Positions 1 to 8,119 are shown, counted from the first letter of the stretch. The stretch: DNA of 39,869 bases from Coxiella sp. RIFCSPHIGHO2_12_FULL_42_15 (GCA_001797285.1 MGOZ01000039.1:1-39869); one strand, 5' to 3'. Notes: generated by a model not told the origin, from the letters alone. Numbers and translations are program-made.

Positions 1-570
1 CACCACTAAAGTAACTAATTTTTCAATATTTTTTTCACGTAAATAAGGGCGAATATCTTCATTCTGCAGCAAATAGCGTTGTTCTAATTCTTTCAAAATA
101 TTAGGCGTATATGTTAAATAGCAAGTATCGCTTCTTACTACTACTTCTTCTTTTTCTTCCCCTTCCTCTTCTTCTTTATCTATTACTTCTTTTTTGCTTA
201 CTATTTTTTCTTTTACAGGGTAAACAATTCCCCGGAGAGAGATATTCCAAGCGTTTTCTATTTGGGTTAATGGAATATTTGTATGGTATAGATGAGTATA
301 TGGATCGTGATAACTGATCCTACATTGCTCTCCTAATTCTGGAAGCCTTCTTTCTTCCATATAGGCACATTCCTTGTCTGAGGAGGTTGATAAATCGGCT
401 AGGTTTATCTCTATATCGTCGAAATCAAGCTCTTTTTGTATAACTTTCAGCCAATTTTCTTTTTCTGGCTTATCAAGCTGTTTCCAAAACTCAGCGATAG
501 TGAGTTGATCGTTATTTAACCTTTCTTTAGCTGCTTCAACCTGTTGAAAAAACTCTTTTAACCCACTCAT
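1..570 (-). CDS. Unknown protein, C-terminus cut off by window edge
   Basis: An open frame of 190 codons runs from ATG at 570 to position 1 with no stop, so the protein continues beyond the window. It begins MSGLKEFFQQVEAAKERLNN. The visible part is hydrophilic, with no signal peptide or membrane segment. Near residues 125-150 is a strongly charged Lys/Glu block (EEEEGEEKEE) followed by VVVRSD. The start is supported by AGGGT about 11 bases upstream and by an extended -10 element further up. I recognise no family. The charged linker and lack of a known fold would suit a secreted or effector-like protein in a Legionellales genome, but that is only a guess. Confidence is for it being a real gene. 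Confidence 0.7.
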   Translation of the reverse strand, partial: MSGLKEFFQQVEAAKERLNNDQLTIAEFWKQLDKPEKENWLKVIQKELDFDDIEINLADLSTSSDKECAYMEERRLPELGEQCRISYHDPYTHLYHTNIPLTQIENAWNISLRGIVYPVKEKIVSKKEVIDKEEEEGEEKEEVVVRSDTCYLTYTPNILKELEQRYLLQNEDIRPYLREKNIEKLVTLVV

Positions 571-617
571 TAAAATAGCTACCCTATGAAAAATATTTAA
601 AACACAATTAAAATAAT

Positions 618-626
618 TCTATAGCA
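618..626 (-). promoter_or_regulatory. Extended -10 promoter element for the 1..570 gene
   Basis: Read on the minus strand this is TGCTATAGA, an extended -10 (TGn plus TATAGA), about 50 bases before the ATG at 570. No -35 at standard spacing is convincing; a TTGACT lies about 24 bases upstream, which is too far. It is plausible as an extended -10 promoter only. Confidence 0.35.
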
Positions 627-754
627 TAAAAGTTAAGGTTAAATTAAAGTCAACTTGATAAAAAACAAAGCAAAACGGTAATTCCAGGTCCCGAAAAAGT
701 TCCAGAAGGGAATTGAGCGAGAATTCGATGATGGCTGTAAGGGCTTGATGAAAT

Positions 755-830
755 TGGTGGGTCGTGCGGGATTTGAACCTGCGACCAACGGATTAAAAGT
801 CCGCTGCTCTACCAGCTGAGCTAACGACCC
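755..830 (-). tRNA. tRNA-Lys (anticodon UUU)
   Basis: The minus-strand sequence folds as a standard tRNA of 76 nt including an encoded CCA. The acceptor arm is GGGTCGT/ACGACCC, the D arm contains AGCTCAGCTGGTAGAGC, the anticodon loop is CTTTTAA (UUU), and the T arm contains GGTTCAAATCC. The discriminator base is A at 758 and CCA is at 757-755. It delivers lysine at AAA/AAG codons. It stands alone, with no neighbouring tRNA. The bases upstream on its strand (831-900) hold only weak promoter matches. Confidence 0.97.
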
Positions 831-1087
831 ATTAAATGCAATGGAACCAATAGGTTAGCATTGATTCCACGGTTGAACAAGAGAAAGTGCATATACTGCC
901 TCGAACTTGAGTCAGCAATCATACTGATTCTGAATGAAATTACAAGCCATTACAGCAATTTTCGGCGAATATTTTTTAACATTTCGTTGTTTTTAAAGAA
1001 AAATTCTCTCACAACGGAGGCAAGGAGACTGCCATTCTCAGAGAACATAAAGTAGCAACTCATTGATTTAAAATGCTTGTGAGTTTC

Positions 1088-1285
1088 TTACCACCCATCA
1101 ATAAACTCAAGATCCTCCCGCAGTTGTTTGTCTTCAAAGTACTGCACCAAACGACTGTGCTTTTCGATACGAATTTTCTGCTTGGTTTTTGGGTCTGAAG
1201 GTTCTTGATCGGGCGTTATTTCCAGGGCATTGTCAGAATCACCGCCCATGTCATCGAAATCGATGTCATCCTTGGCTCGGCTCAT
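1088..1285 (-). CDS. Small acidic protein, PA3496-like
   Basis: This is a 65-residue protein beginning MSRAKDDIDFDDMGGDSD. A strong AGGAGG lies 9 bases before ATG 1285. An in-frame ATG three codons earlier directly abuts the AGGAGG and is therefore an unlikely start. The first 35 residues are acidic and probably disordered. The C-terminal half (KTKQKIRIEKHSRLVQYFED, then KQLREDLEFIDGW) resembles the R-x-x-I-E-x-x-x-E-x-x-x-L-R-E-x-L pattern I associate with the PA3496 family of putative envelope-integrity proteins. Its molecular role is not known. It has its own sigma70-type promoter and a palindrome upstream, so it is probably transcribed alone. Confidence 0.65.
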   Translation of the reverse strand: MSRAKDDIDFDDMGGDSDNALEITPDQEPSDPKTKQKIRIEKHSRLVQYFEDKQLREDLEFIDGW

Positions 1286-1319
1286 TATCAACATCCTCCT
1301 TGATGTTTTATTTTAGTTA

Positions 1320-1348
1320 GTTATACCGCAAAAATTTTTCAGCAGCAA
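1320..1348 (-). promoter_or_regulatory. Sigma70 promoter for the small PA3496-like gene
   Basis: On the minus strand, TTGCTG (1348-1343) is separated by exactly 17 bases from TATAAC (1325-1320). Transcription would start near 1313, about 28 bases before the ATG and just ahead of the AGGAGG. An 18-bp palindrome sits immediately upstream of the -35. Confidence 0.6.
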
Positions 1349-1354
1349 ATCTTT

Positions 1355-1372
1355 TTTACCATATATGGTAAA
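1355..1372. promoter_or_regulatory. Perfect 18-bp palindrome, possible operator
   Basis: TTTACCATATATGGTAAA is a perfect inverted repeat. It ends six bases upstream of the -35 box of the small minus-strand gene and five bases beyond the stop of the membrane-protein gene. It lacks a run of T on the minus strand that would make it a terminator for that gene. Its position suits an activator or repressor dimer site; no regulator is identified. Confidence 0.4.
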
Positions 1373-1377
1373 TTGAA

Positions 1378-2730
1378 TTAAGCGGGGAGTAACGCGCAAG
1401 TCGTTGTTGGCTTTGGAGGTGCCTTTTTAGTATGCATAAGGAGGTGATATTTATTAATAACAGCGATTTTTTCTGCTTTCTCTTTTTCCAGTTTTATGCT
1501 TTCTACGCTTTTTTCTTCGATTTTAATGTCGTGCTCTAAGTTCTTTATGCGTTGATGAATATCTTGAAAATTTTTCTTTGTTTCTGCCTCAAGTGTTTTT
1601 TTCAGCGTGGTAGCGTGATGCATTTGATCGCAAGGCGTACCGAGTAGCGCGTCAACGCCTGAAGCCATATTGGCATATTCCAAACTGGAAAATCGATACA
1701 GCTCCCATGCAATCCACGCTAAGGCAATCATCAAGCCAATGGGGGCAATAATGGTTGGAAGACCCATCGCGGCAGCACTTCCTACAACATAAACAGCGGA
1801 CATGTTAGCGCCTGCTGCATAAAGAGGAGCTGCGCATAACGTCCATAATACTTTTAATGCAAGGCGTTTTTTGGCGGATTTTTTGAACGCAGTTTCAAAT
1901 TGAGTGATCTTGTCGCAAACGTATTGTTGATTATGGAGCGTCCTTATTAGTAACTGTTCCAGTTCGCGGTGTTTTTCTAAGGATGCTCTTTTTTGTTCGA
2001 GCGTTATTGGAGTGTTACGATTTAAATGCAAAATAGCAGTACGAATCGTTTGGTTAATCGCTTCTAATTCTGTTGCTTGTCTTAAGAGACTTTGAAGTTC
2101 CTTGCAAGCGGTTAGATAAGGAATGTTCAACTTTTCGGCAACAGCAGCAACATCAAAGACAGCAGCAACGCTCGCCTCTACAAGACCGAATATCACACTC
2201 GCAGCAAATACAGCGGGCGGTATGAAAGCCCAGTGAAAACTCTCGCAAAGGTATTTGCAAAGTTCGAAAATGCCGGCCATGCCGCCGAGCACTTCAAAGG
2301 AAAGTAACCCAGCGCTGTAGAAGATAAACCACGACATTTTGAGGTGATAAATATAATTGGTTTTTTCTTCAGAAGCGGTTGCTGCTTTTTCCTCTTTAGC
2401 CGGAGGAAGGTAATACTGCAATTGCTCGGTGATTTCTGCGATGGAAATATCCGTGTACGCCATGAAAAAGGATTCTAATGCTTCCTTTGGTTTTTTCCTC
2501 TTGAAGCGTGACGGTAGTCTTGTCCTTTGCTTTTTGCTACGTAAGTAGGCTAATAGCACCTCTAATTCCATCGGAGGATTTCTTTCTTCCGCTTCTTGCT
2601 CAAGAATGGGTTCATCCCATAACAATGCAGCTTGCTCTGTTTTGCGCAGGCGATCGAACGCTTGATTAGAAAGCCGGTGAAAGTCTTCATACCGTCGGTT
2701 CCAAACAAATCGGGATTGCATAATCGGCAT
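1378..2730 (-). CDS. Unknown membrane protein with coiled-coil tail
   Basis: A 450-residue protein with no family I recognise. Visible layout: a charged N-terminal region (1-125) containing a basic patch (KKQRTRLPSRFKRKK, about 66-80); two hydrophobic stretches at about 131-158 and 166-198; an amphipathic helical segment (200-285); a third, Ala/Gly-rich hydrophobic block at 291-345 that could span the membrane twice; and a charged coiled coil at 375-425. There is no cleavable signal peptide. The start at ATG 2730 has CAAGG about 9 bases upstream. Membrane hairpins plus coiled coils without an enzymatic domain are common in Legionella/Coxiella type IV effectors, so such a role is possible but unproven. 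It is followed at once by the palindrome and promoter of the small gene. Confidence 0.7.
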   Translation of the reverse strand: MPIMQSRFVWNRRYEDFHRLSNQAFDRLRKTEQAALLWDEPILEQEAEERNPPMELEVLLAYLRSKKQRTRLPSRFKRKKPKEALESFFMAYTDISIAEITEQLQYYLPPAKEEKAATASEEKTNYIYHLKMSWFIFYSAGLLSFEVLGGMAGIFELCKYLCESFHWAFIPPAVFAASVIFGLVEASVAAVFDVAAVAEKLNIPYLTACKELQSLLRQATELEAINQTIRTAILHLNRNTPITLEQKRASLEKHRELEQLLIRTLHNQQYVCDKITQFETAFKKSAKKRLALKVLWTLCAAPLYAAGANMSAVYVVGSAAAMGLPTIIAPIGLMIALAWIAWELYRFSSLEYANMASGVDALLGTPCDQMHHATTLKKTLEAETKKNFQDIHQRIKNLEHDIKIEEKSVESIKLEKEKAEKIAVINKYHLLMHTKKAPPKPTTTCALLPA

Positions 2731-2823
2731 TAATTTTGCCTTGAGTGATGGGATTCTATTACTGAGGATATTAACAATAGCATATTAAAAAACTCTTAAT
2801 TGAGTGGCTGAAGATTAGATTAA

Positions 2824-2856
2824 ATAAAAATCCTCGCCGCAAGCAGCGGGGTATGA
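2824..2856. repeat. Degenerate single hairpin of the compound repeat family
   Basis: AAAAATCCTCGCCGCAAGC followed by AGCGGGGTAT matches the terminal hairpin of the four longer compound repeats (A-run, CCCC, GC-rich stem, GGGGTAT). It is imperfect and solitary, between two divergent genes. Confidence 0.5.
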
Positions 2857-2937
2857 GTAAATTAAACGGGATTCCTTGTGTCTTGCCATGGGTACGCGTT
2901 GTCGCTATTCTGAAAGACTTTTTTAGTGGAGATTTTC

Positions 2938-3342
2938 ATGTTGCCTGTTACGTTCAATGATGTGCCCGCAGAATGCATTAATTTTGCTGCCATTGCTTAT
3001 CATGTGCCCGCGACCTTGATTTTATCCATTTTAAAGACCGAGGATGGTCGTAATGGAACGGCAAAACGTAATGCGAACGGAAGTTATGATTATGGACCCT
3101 TTCAAATCAATTCGTGGTGGTTACCGACACTGAAGCGTTTTTCTATTACGCGTGAAGACATTCAGTTTAATCCGTGTATTAATGCCATGGTAGGCACATG
3201 GATTTTGGTACAGGCACTGACAGAGACGAAATTTTTGCCGCAAGGAGTGGGTAATTATAATTCGCACACGCCGCATTTAAACCAACGTTATTCACAGCAA
3301 GTGTTGCGTTGGTACCGGCTGTTTAACGAAAAGGCTGCTTAG
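2938..3342 (+). CDS. Small lytic transglycosylase / lysozyme-like protein
   Basis: A 134-residue protein resembling the SLT-domain transglycosylases of the VirB1/IagB/PilT type, which cleave peptidoglycan between MurNAc and GlcNAc. Matching features are Y-H-V-P-A at about residue 22, a catalytic-type Glu in SILKTEDGRNG, the NANGSYDYGPFQIN motif, a Cys late in the domain (NPCINA), and YNSHTPHLN near the end. No signal peptide is visible, so how it would reach the periplasm is unclear; the neighbouring gene encodes a membrane protease. ATG 2938 is preferred because GTGGAG lies 6 bases upstream; a GTG four codons earlier is possible. The next gene starts 9 bases after its stop, suggesting an operon. 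Confidence 0.75.
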   Translation: MLPVTFNDVPAECINFAAIAYHVPATLILSILKTEDGRNGTAKRNANGSYDYGPFQINSWWLPTLKRFSITREDIQFNPCINAMVGTWILVQALTETKFLPQGVGNYNSHTPHLNQRYSQQVLRWYRLFNEKAA

Positions 3343-3351
3343 GAACGGGCG

Positions 3352-3915
3352 ATGAATCATTTTTTAAATACATTTTTAAATAGCTTAACATTGTTAATAG
3401 AGCACGTTCCCACCGCCATCGGTGTGATTGCGGTTTTGTGGCTGATTCACGTGCTGAATTGGTGTTGTCGATATCGTTTGAATATTCTCGGTATTTATCC
3501 GCGCAACGTATGGGGATTAATCGGTATTCTTTTCTCGCCGATGTTACACAAAGATTTTCGGCATTTATTTTTAAATTCTATTCCATTATTTATTTTACTT
3601 AGTTTTATTTTTTTGTATGGCACAGTAATGGTGATTCAGCTCACACTGGTGATTGTGTTGTTTTCTGGAATGGGAATTTGGTTATTTGGCCGCAAAGGGA
3701 TTCACATTGGCGCGAGTGCGGTGGTGATGGGTTATTTTGGTTTTATTCTTGCGGTTGCCATCCGTACGCATTTGATTTTGCCCATGGTTATTGCTGCTGT
3801 TTGCGTTTTTTATTTGGGAAGCTTGTTTGGGAGTTTATTCCCAACGAAAAAAGCCGTCTCATGGGAAGGCCATTTAGCTGGATTTTTGGCGGGGATTGGG
3901 TTTGTGTTTTTTTAG
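3352..3915 (+). CDS. Rhomboid-family intramembrane serine protease
   Basis: A 187-residue polytopic membrane protein with about six hydrophobic segments. Rhomboid signatures are visible: HLFLN (His71, Asn75; oxyanion region), GASAVV with Ser122 as nucleophile, and GHLAG with His174 as its catalytic partner. Rhomboids cut transmembrane helices within the bilayer of the inner membrane. Length and order fit the minimal bacterial six-helix type. It follows the small transglycosylase by 9 bases. The substrate cannot be inferred. Confidence 0.88.
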   Translation: MNHFLNTFLNSLTLLIEHVPTAIGVIAVLWLIHVLNWCCRYRLNILGIYPRNVWGLIGILFSPMLHKDFRHLFLNSIPLFILLSFIFLYGTVMVIQLTLVIVLFSGMGIWLFGRKGIHIGASAVVMGYFGFILAVAIRTHLILPMVIAAVCVFYLGSLFGSLFPTKKAVSWEGHLAGFLAGIGFVFF

Positions 3916-3992
3916 TCATCTGAAAATTGAATTCGTCTTCATGAAATATTCGGGTTAGAGAAGCGTCTAAATTGATCAATATTAATACAATC

Positions 3993-4658
3993 CTAACTCT
4001 CGCCATTAGGTCGGGGCGTTGGCGTTTTAAATGGATTTAAACGTTCTGCGAGCGATTCTTCCTTATTATTGCTCGGTGTGGGTTCTGGTCGATGAATTAA
4101 TTTTTCAGCAAGTTCATGGGAATATTCTTTGTTTTTTTCTGATAATCCTTTGAGTGCTAACTCTTCACGTGCAGTAGCCTCTTTTTTTTCATCGAAGATG
4201 GCTAATGCCGCTGCGCTTATCGGGAGCGTTAATTCAAGATACTTCGCAAAAGAATGCGGCGATTGTTTTTCTTCCTCCTCATTTATTTCTTTTTCGATTT
4301 CTTCCTGCATTTCTGAATTAAGTTGTGCCGCATTGAGATCTCCATTGAATAAAAGATTGTTTGCACCACCATTCATGATTTCAAATAGTCGAGCTTCTGC
4401 CGTATTATTATCGGGCTTAAGTTCAGGACGTTTTTGAATATTATTTTGGAGCAAATCTTTAAACTTTTGTAGCACATTTTGCAAGTCTTTTTGAGTCCGC
4501 AAGGTGTCATTGTTGACAAGCGCAAGTGCGAGTCGGTTCGCGACTTTGGGGTCGTTATTTGCCGCTTGCAGCAATTGAGCACACAGCGATGGATTATTTC
4601 TGATGTCATTGATCATGCGTACTTGTTGAGTCCAACGTGGGTGGGGTTGACGTGACAT
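3993..4658 (-). CDS. Unknown acidic helical protein
   Basis: A 221-residue protein starting MSRQPHPRWTQQVRMINDI. ATG 4658 has GGAGA six bases upstream; a TTG four codons earlier lies within that ribosome-binding site and is rejected. It is soluble, Asn/Glu-rich and helical, with an acidic block EEIEKEINEEEEKQ near residue 125. A short hydrophobic patch (TLPISAAALAIFD) follows at about 145-157, and the tail is Pro-rich (RPEPTPSNNKEESL, FKTPTPRPNGES). I recognise no domain. It is convergent with the rhomboid gene. An effector-like protein is one possibility. Confidence reflects gene reality rather than function. Confidence 0.65.
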   Translation of the reverse strand: MSRQPHPRWTQQVRMINDIRNNPSLCAQLLQAANNDPKVANRLALALVNNDTLRTQKDLQNVLQKFKDLLQNNIQKRPELKPDNNTAEARLFEIMNGGANNLLFNGDLNAAQLNSEMQEEIEKEINEEEEKQSPHSFAKYLELTLPISAAALAIFDEKKEATAREELALKGLSEKNKEYSHELAEKLIHRPEPTPSNNKEESLAERLNPFKTPTPRPNGES

Positions 4659-4724
4659 GTCTTTCTCCAAAATTAAGGGGTCATAATAGCCTAGTTTACT
4701 CCTAAAACCTTAAAATAAAATTAT

Positions 4725-4763
4725 AAAAATCCCCGGACTTATGAGCGGGTTTGGCTTCGCTAT
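4725..4763. repeat. Truncated compound-repeat hairpin
   Basis: AAAAATCCCCGGACTTATGA followed by GCGGGTTTGGCTTCGCTAT matches the terminal hairpin of the compound repeats and the GGTTTGGCTTCGCTAT flank of the copy that ends near 19790. It is a relic without the conserved core. Confidence 0.5.
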
Positions 4764-4853
4764 TAATAATAGGGGTGTTTTAAAAAAAACAATAACACAA
4801 TAATATTTTGGACAATATTGGTTTTTCCTTTCTTCACTATACTTAAATTATGC

Positions 4854-4882
4854 GGACCTTCCCGTTGGCTGCAAGGCATCTT
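4854..4882 (+). repeat. Partial BIME-like repeat (GTTGGCGGCA family)
   Basis: GGACCTTCCCGTTGGCTGCA followed by AGGCATCTT matches the core of the repeats at 19212 and 26592. It lies just upstream of the YheT-type gene, within its probable leader. Confidence 0.5.
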
Positions 4883-4908
4883 ATCTTTGAAACAAAAAGG
4901 ATTGTGCA

Positions 4909-5862
4909 ATGGCGATGCAAGATATGCAAGACTTTGATCCGCCGTGGTGGCTAAAAAATAAACATATTCAATCGTGTTTTAGTGCAGTTTTTCGTCCCAG
5001 ATGCCAGAATTCATTGCGTTGGGAGCAGCTTGATCTTCCTGACGGGGATTTTATTGATTTGTGTTGGTCTGGAAAAGCGAGTTATCCAATTGTCATATTA
5101 TTGCACGGCTTGGAAGGTTCTTATGCCTCACATTACATTCAATTAATGATTCACGCGCTAACTCAAGCGAATTGGCATGTGGTAGTGATGAACTTCCGTG
5201 CGTGCAGTGGTCGCCTTAATCGGTTACCGCGTAGTTATCATGCGGGTGATACGCGCGATTTGGATTTTTTAGTGAAGACCTTGCGATATCGTTTTCCAAC
5301 ACAACCTATCACGGCAGTGGGATTTTCTCTGGGGGGGAATGTGTTGCTGCATCATCTCATTCACAATCCAGCATCGCCATTGGCTGCCGCAGTTGCCGTG
5401 TCTGTGCCTTTTGAATTGGCGCGTTGTGCGGATTTTATTCCGCCTTTGTATCGCTGGTCTTTGCTGCGGAGTATGAAAACCAAGTCAATTCAAAAAATTT
5501 TATTGGGCCAACCAATGCCAGCCACCATTGACGAGATAAAGAAAGTGTTTGATTTTCGATCTTTCGATGATTTATTGACAGCCCCATTGCATAATTTCCG
5601 TGATGCGGACGATTATTATGTTTGTGCAACCGTGCGTGGCTTGCTAAAGCGTATTGAACACTCTACTCTCATTATTCATGCGGAAGACGATCCTTTAATT
5701 CCTTGTGATACTATTCCACTGCAAAATGAGTTTTCGGCCAGTACGATTTTTGATTTGCACAAATGGGGTGGGCATGTCGGTTTTGTTTCAGGTGATTTGC
5801 CTTGGCGTATTGAGCGTTGGTTTCGGCTCCGTATCTTGGATTTTTTAAGAAAATCAGTATAG
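4909..5862 (+). CDS. yheT: YheT-like alpha/beta hydrolase
   Basis: A 317-residue cytoplasmic hydrolase of the YheT/COG0429 family. The family N-terminus is present (PPWWLKNKHIQSCF), as are the oxyanion loop LLHGLEGS, a R-A-C-S-G-R segment, and the nucleophile elbow GFSLGGN. The late acid and base positions are HAEDDPLIP and GGHVGF. The substrate is not established for the family; carboxylic ester hydrolysis is expected. ATG 4909 has AAGGA 7 bases upstream. The stop is only 34 bases before the preferred TTG start of the next gene, so the two are likely co-transcribed. Confidence 0.88.
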   Translation: MAMQDMQDFDPPWWLKNKHIQSCFSAVFRPRCQNSLRWEQLDLPDGDFIDLCWSGKASYPIVILLHGLEGSYASHYIQLMIHALTQANWHVVVMNFRACSGRLNRLPRSYHAGDTRDLDFLVKTLRYRFPTQPITAVGFSLGGNVLLHHLIHNPASPLAAAVAVSVPFELARCADFIPPLYRWSLLRSMKTKSIQKILLGQPMPATIDEIKKVFDFRSFDDLLTAPLHNFRDADDYYVCATVRGLLKRIEHSTLIIHAEDDPLIPCDTIPLQNEFSASTIFDLHKWGGHVGFVSGDLPWRIERWFRLRILDFLRKSV

Positions 5863-5896
5863 TTTCTTTTTATTGCTTGGATTTAGGATTAATATT

Positions 5897-7027
5897 TTGA
5901 TTCAGCTAGACCACAAAGTTTATAACGCACCTGGAATTTTGCTGAGTGTTCGCAAAGACAAAGAAAAGATTTCGCATTTTACTTCTGGTTTGAGTGACAT
6001 CCAAAAAAATATTCCCATAGAGCCCGGTCAGCTTTTTCGGTGTGGTTTGATCACCCGAATTTTTACTGTGGCAATTCTATTGCGCTTGTTGGATGAGAAT
6101 GCGTTTAATTTAGATGATCCGCTAGAAATTTTAGCGCGAAAACATCAGCAAGATCGCGGTTTGTTGCAAGTATTGGTGATGCAGTATCCGATTTTAAAAC
6201 CTATTTCCGTTCGAGAATTACTGAACAATACGTCCGGTTTGCCTTCATTTGATAAAACCATCGCTTATAACGAAATTTTTTTTAAAAAACCCCTCAAAAT
6301 TTGGCAGGTTGAAAATTATTTGGATGTTATTAGCGGTGTTGATGTTCGCTACCAATATGGTTATGAACCCGGTGTGCGTGGTTATTTTCGGGATTCAAGT
6401 ACGAATTTTATGATAGCCAGTTTAGTCATAGAAGCCATCTGTGGGTTGCAAACTTCAGAAATGATGCGCGAATTATTTCGCGAATTTTCTTTGGATGAGT
6501 CGCAATACCTTTCACACGGTGTGATGGAAAAAAAATTGTTGCCTCGTATGATGCATGGCTATTTGCCGATTTCACATCCTTATGCAGCCGCATTTGAAAA
6601 TTTTCCAGAGTTGACGTACAACGGCAATAAAGAATTGTGTGCGTATGATGTGACTATGGCATACACCGTTAATGGCATGGGTAATGCAGCATCGGTATCC
6701 ACCAGCAGTAATTTAATTCGCTGGATGGATCAACTGATGAATTGCCAAGTGGTCATCAATAATTTTAAGCAATTATTTACGGGTGTCCCTATCCGTCGTG
6801 AATCACGCGAGCAACAAGATTATTACTGTTTGGGTTTTTATAAAAGCATGACAAAATCGTTTGGTGAAATTATTTGGGCTGCAGGAAACAGCCTTGGCTA
6901 CAGCAGTTTTTTGGGGCACTCCGTTCAAAAGAACATTACATTTGCCCTAATTACAAACATCAGTCGCCTGCATTTTGGATTGCACAGCGAAGGATTGATT
7001 CCGGACATGCTGAAATTGATTTTATAA
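5897..7027 (+). CDS. Beta-lactamase-fold protein lacking catalytic motifs
   Basis: The fold follows the serine beta-lactamase / penicillin-binding-protein-like family (class C, EstB-like). Recognisable parts are VREL-LNNTSGLP, the helix after the YSN-type site (SLVIEAICG), and GYSSFLG near the C-terminus. The three catalytic motifs look lost. The S-x-x-K site reads G-L-I-T-R (Leu51, Arg54) in the RCGLITRIFTV segment. The Tyr of Y-x-N appears replaced (RDSSTNF). The H-T-G motif reads AAGNSLG. It is therefore probably a pseudoenzyme, possibly a binding or regulatory protein. No signal peptide is seen. The preferred start is TTG 5897, with AGGA 8 bases upstream; TTG 5873 is an upstream alternative with no ribosome-binding site. 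It is probably in an operon with the YheT-like gene. Confidence 0.75.
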   Translation: MIQLDHKVYNAPGILLSVRKDKEKISHFTSGLSDIQKNIPIEPGQLFRCGLITRIFTVAILLRLLDENAFNLDDPLEILARKHQQDRGLLQVLVMQYPILKPISVRELLNNTSGLPSFDKTIAYNEIFFKKPLKIWQVENYLDVISGVDVRYQYGYEPGVRGYFRDSSTNFMIASLVIEAICGLQTSEMMRELFREFSLDESQYLSHGVMEKKLLPRMMHGYLPISHPYAAAFENFPELTYNGNKELCAYDVTMAYTVNGMGNAASVSTSSNLIRWMDQLMNCQVVINNFKQLFTGVPIRRESREQQDYYCLGFYKSMTKSFGEIIWAAGNSLGYSSFLGHSVQKNITFALITNISRLHFGLHSEGLIPDMLKLIL

Positions 7028-7127
7028 TCTTAGATTAAAAATAAGTTAGAATTTAAGGTTTCTGTATGAAAAATATTCTTTTTAAGAACTATTTCAAGAG
7101 TTTTACCATAATCTCTGCGCGCAAATA
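7028..7127. other. Intergenic, no gene seen
   Basis: The 344-base gap between the beta-lactamase-like gene and the porin-like gene holds no convincing coding frame. Its first 100 bases show nothing distinctive; the remainder is a candidate promoter and a long untranslated leader. Confidence 0.5.
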
Positions 7128-7156
7128 TTGACTTGCTAAAGTGTCTCTTGTAATCT
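7128..7156 (+). promoter_or_regulatory. Candidate sigma70 promoter for the outer-membrane gene
   Basis: TTGACT and TAATCT are separated by exactly 17 bases. Transcription from here would give a leader of about 205 bases before ATG 7372, long enough for post-transcriptional control as is common for outer-membrane protein mRNAs. Confidence 0.45.
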
Positions 7157-7371
7157 GCCACCTCATGTAGACTTTGTAATAGGTTCACACTTACCTTTCT
7201 TAAACGGAACTTTCTGCACCTTTCATCATGAACGATGAAACACACAATAGGGAACATTAACGACGATGCATTCATCGACTTAAGGTTAGTTGTGCTGATT
7301 GACGTCGGTTTGATGGATCTACCGATATTTGAATTAAAGGGACAGTCCATAAATCCAAAGAAGGGGTAATT

Positions 7372-8103
7372 ATGAAGAAGGTATTATTAACTGCAACTGC
7401 GCTAGTTTCTTTAGGTGCTGCGTCTTTTGCGATGGCAGGTAGTGTAGAACAACCCGCTCATCAAGATTCAAAAGGCGGTTTATACGTCGGTGTGGGTGCT
7501 GGTTGGGGTGCATTAACAACACCATCTGACTTTTACAACAGCGGCTTGAACTCCAGTCTTACTAGCAGCTTTCAAAAAGAAAATGGCTTTGCAGGTCGTG
7601 TTAACTTAGGATACTTGTTCAGTGTTTCTAACAACGTATTGTTAGGTTTAGAAACAGGTTATATCTACTTACCAGAAACCACTAATACGTTGGTTACCAA
7701 TGCAAATCCATCACAAACATTGAAACAAGAATATAACCCACGTTATGTTTTAGACTTGTTGGGCGTTGCTAAAGTTTATGTTACCAACCAAATCAATTTA
7801 TTTGGTAAAGCAGGTCTTGCTTACGTCAGTCAAGAATACACAACTTCAGTTGTCACTGCTGGTAATGGAGCTCTAGTCTCTTCTTACAGCACCAAGCAAA
7901 AAGTATTGCCGGAAGTTGCTGTTGGCGCGGGCTACAACATTACGGATAACTTGGAAGCGAATATTACTTATGCACATGCGTTTGGCAGCGAAAACAACGC
8001 TCAGATTACCGATCTGACGTCTGCCACACCCATTTCGAACAAGAATGTTATTCCTTCGTTCAATACGGTAATGGCGGGTTTGAATTACACATTTAGCCTG
8101 TAA
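7372..8103 (+). CDS. Outer-membrane beta-barrel protein
   Basis: A 243-residue protein with a clear Sec signal peptide (MKKVLLTATALVSLGAASFA, cleavage after AMA at about 22). The mature part alternates hydrophobic and polar residues with turns typical of an eight-stranded OmpA/opacity-like barrel (GGLYVGVGAGWG, GFAGRVNLGYLF, LEANITYAHAFGS) and ends NYTFSL, close to the aromatic C-terminal signature used by BAM. It probably sits in the outer membrane as a surface antigen or small porin-like barrel. An AAGGGG ribosome-binding site precedes the start. It is monocistronic: a long leader upstream and a strong terminator just downstream. Codon choice looks cleaner than in its neighbours, which suggests high expression. 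Confidence 0.85.
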   Translation: MKKVLLTATALVSLGAASFAMAGSVEQPAHQDSKGGLYVGVGAGWGALTTPSDFYNSGLNSSLTSSFQKENGFAGRVNLGYLFSVSNNVLLGLETGYIYLPETTNTLVTNANPSQTLKQEYNPRYVLDLLGVAKVYVTNQINLFGKAGLAYVSQEYTTSVVTAGNGALVSSYSTKQKVLPEVAVGAGYNITDNLEANITYAHAFGSENNAQITDLTSATPISNKNVIPSFNTVMAGLNYTFSL

Positions 8104-8119
8104 TTGATTTAATGCAGAG

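Noticed and set aside
111..317. Short Leu-rich plus-strand frame
   Set aside because: It is the antisense shadow of the Lys/Glu-rich region of the partial minus-strand gene at 1..570, which has an open frame to the window edge and a ribosome-binding site.
861..1055. 64-codon frame beside the tRNA gene
   Set aside because: No ribosome-binding site, no recognisable domain, and it overlaps the likely tRNA promoter region.
7030..7350. 106-codon minus-strand frame before the barrel gene
   Set aside because: No ribosome-binding site and no protein-like composition; it lies opposite the predicted promoter and leader.
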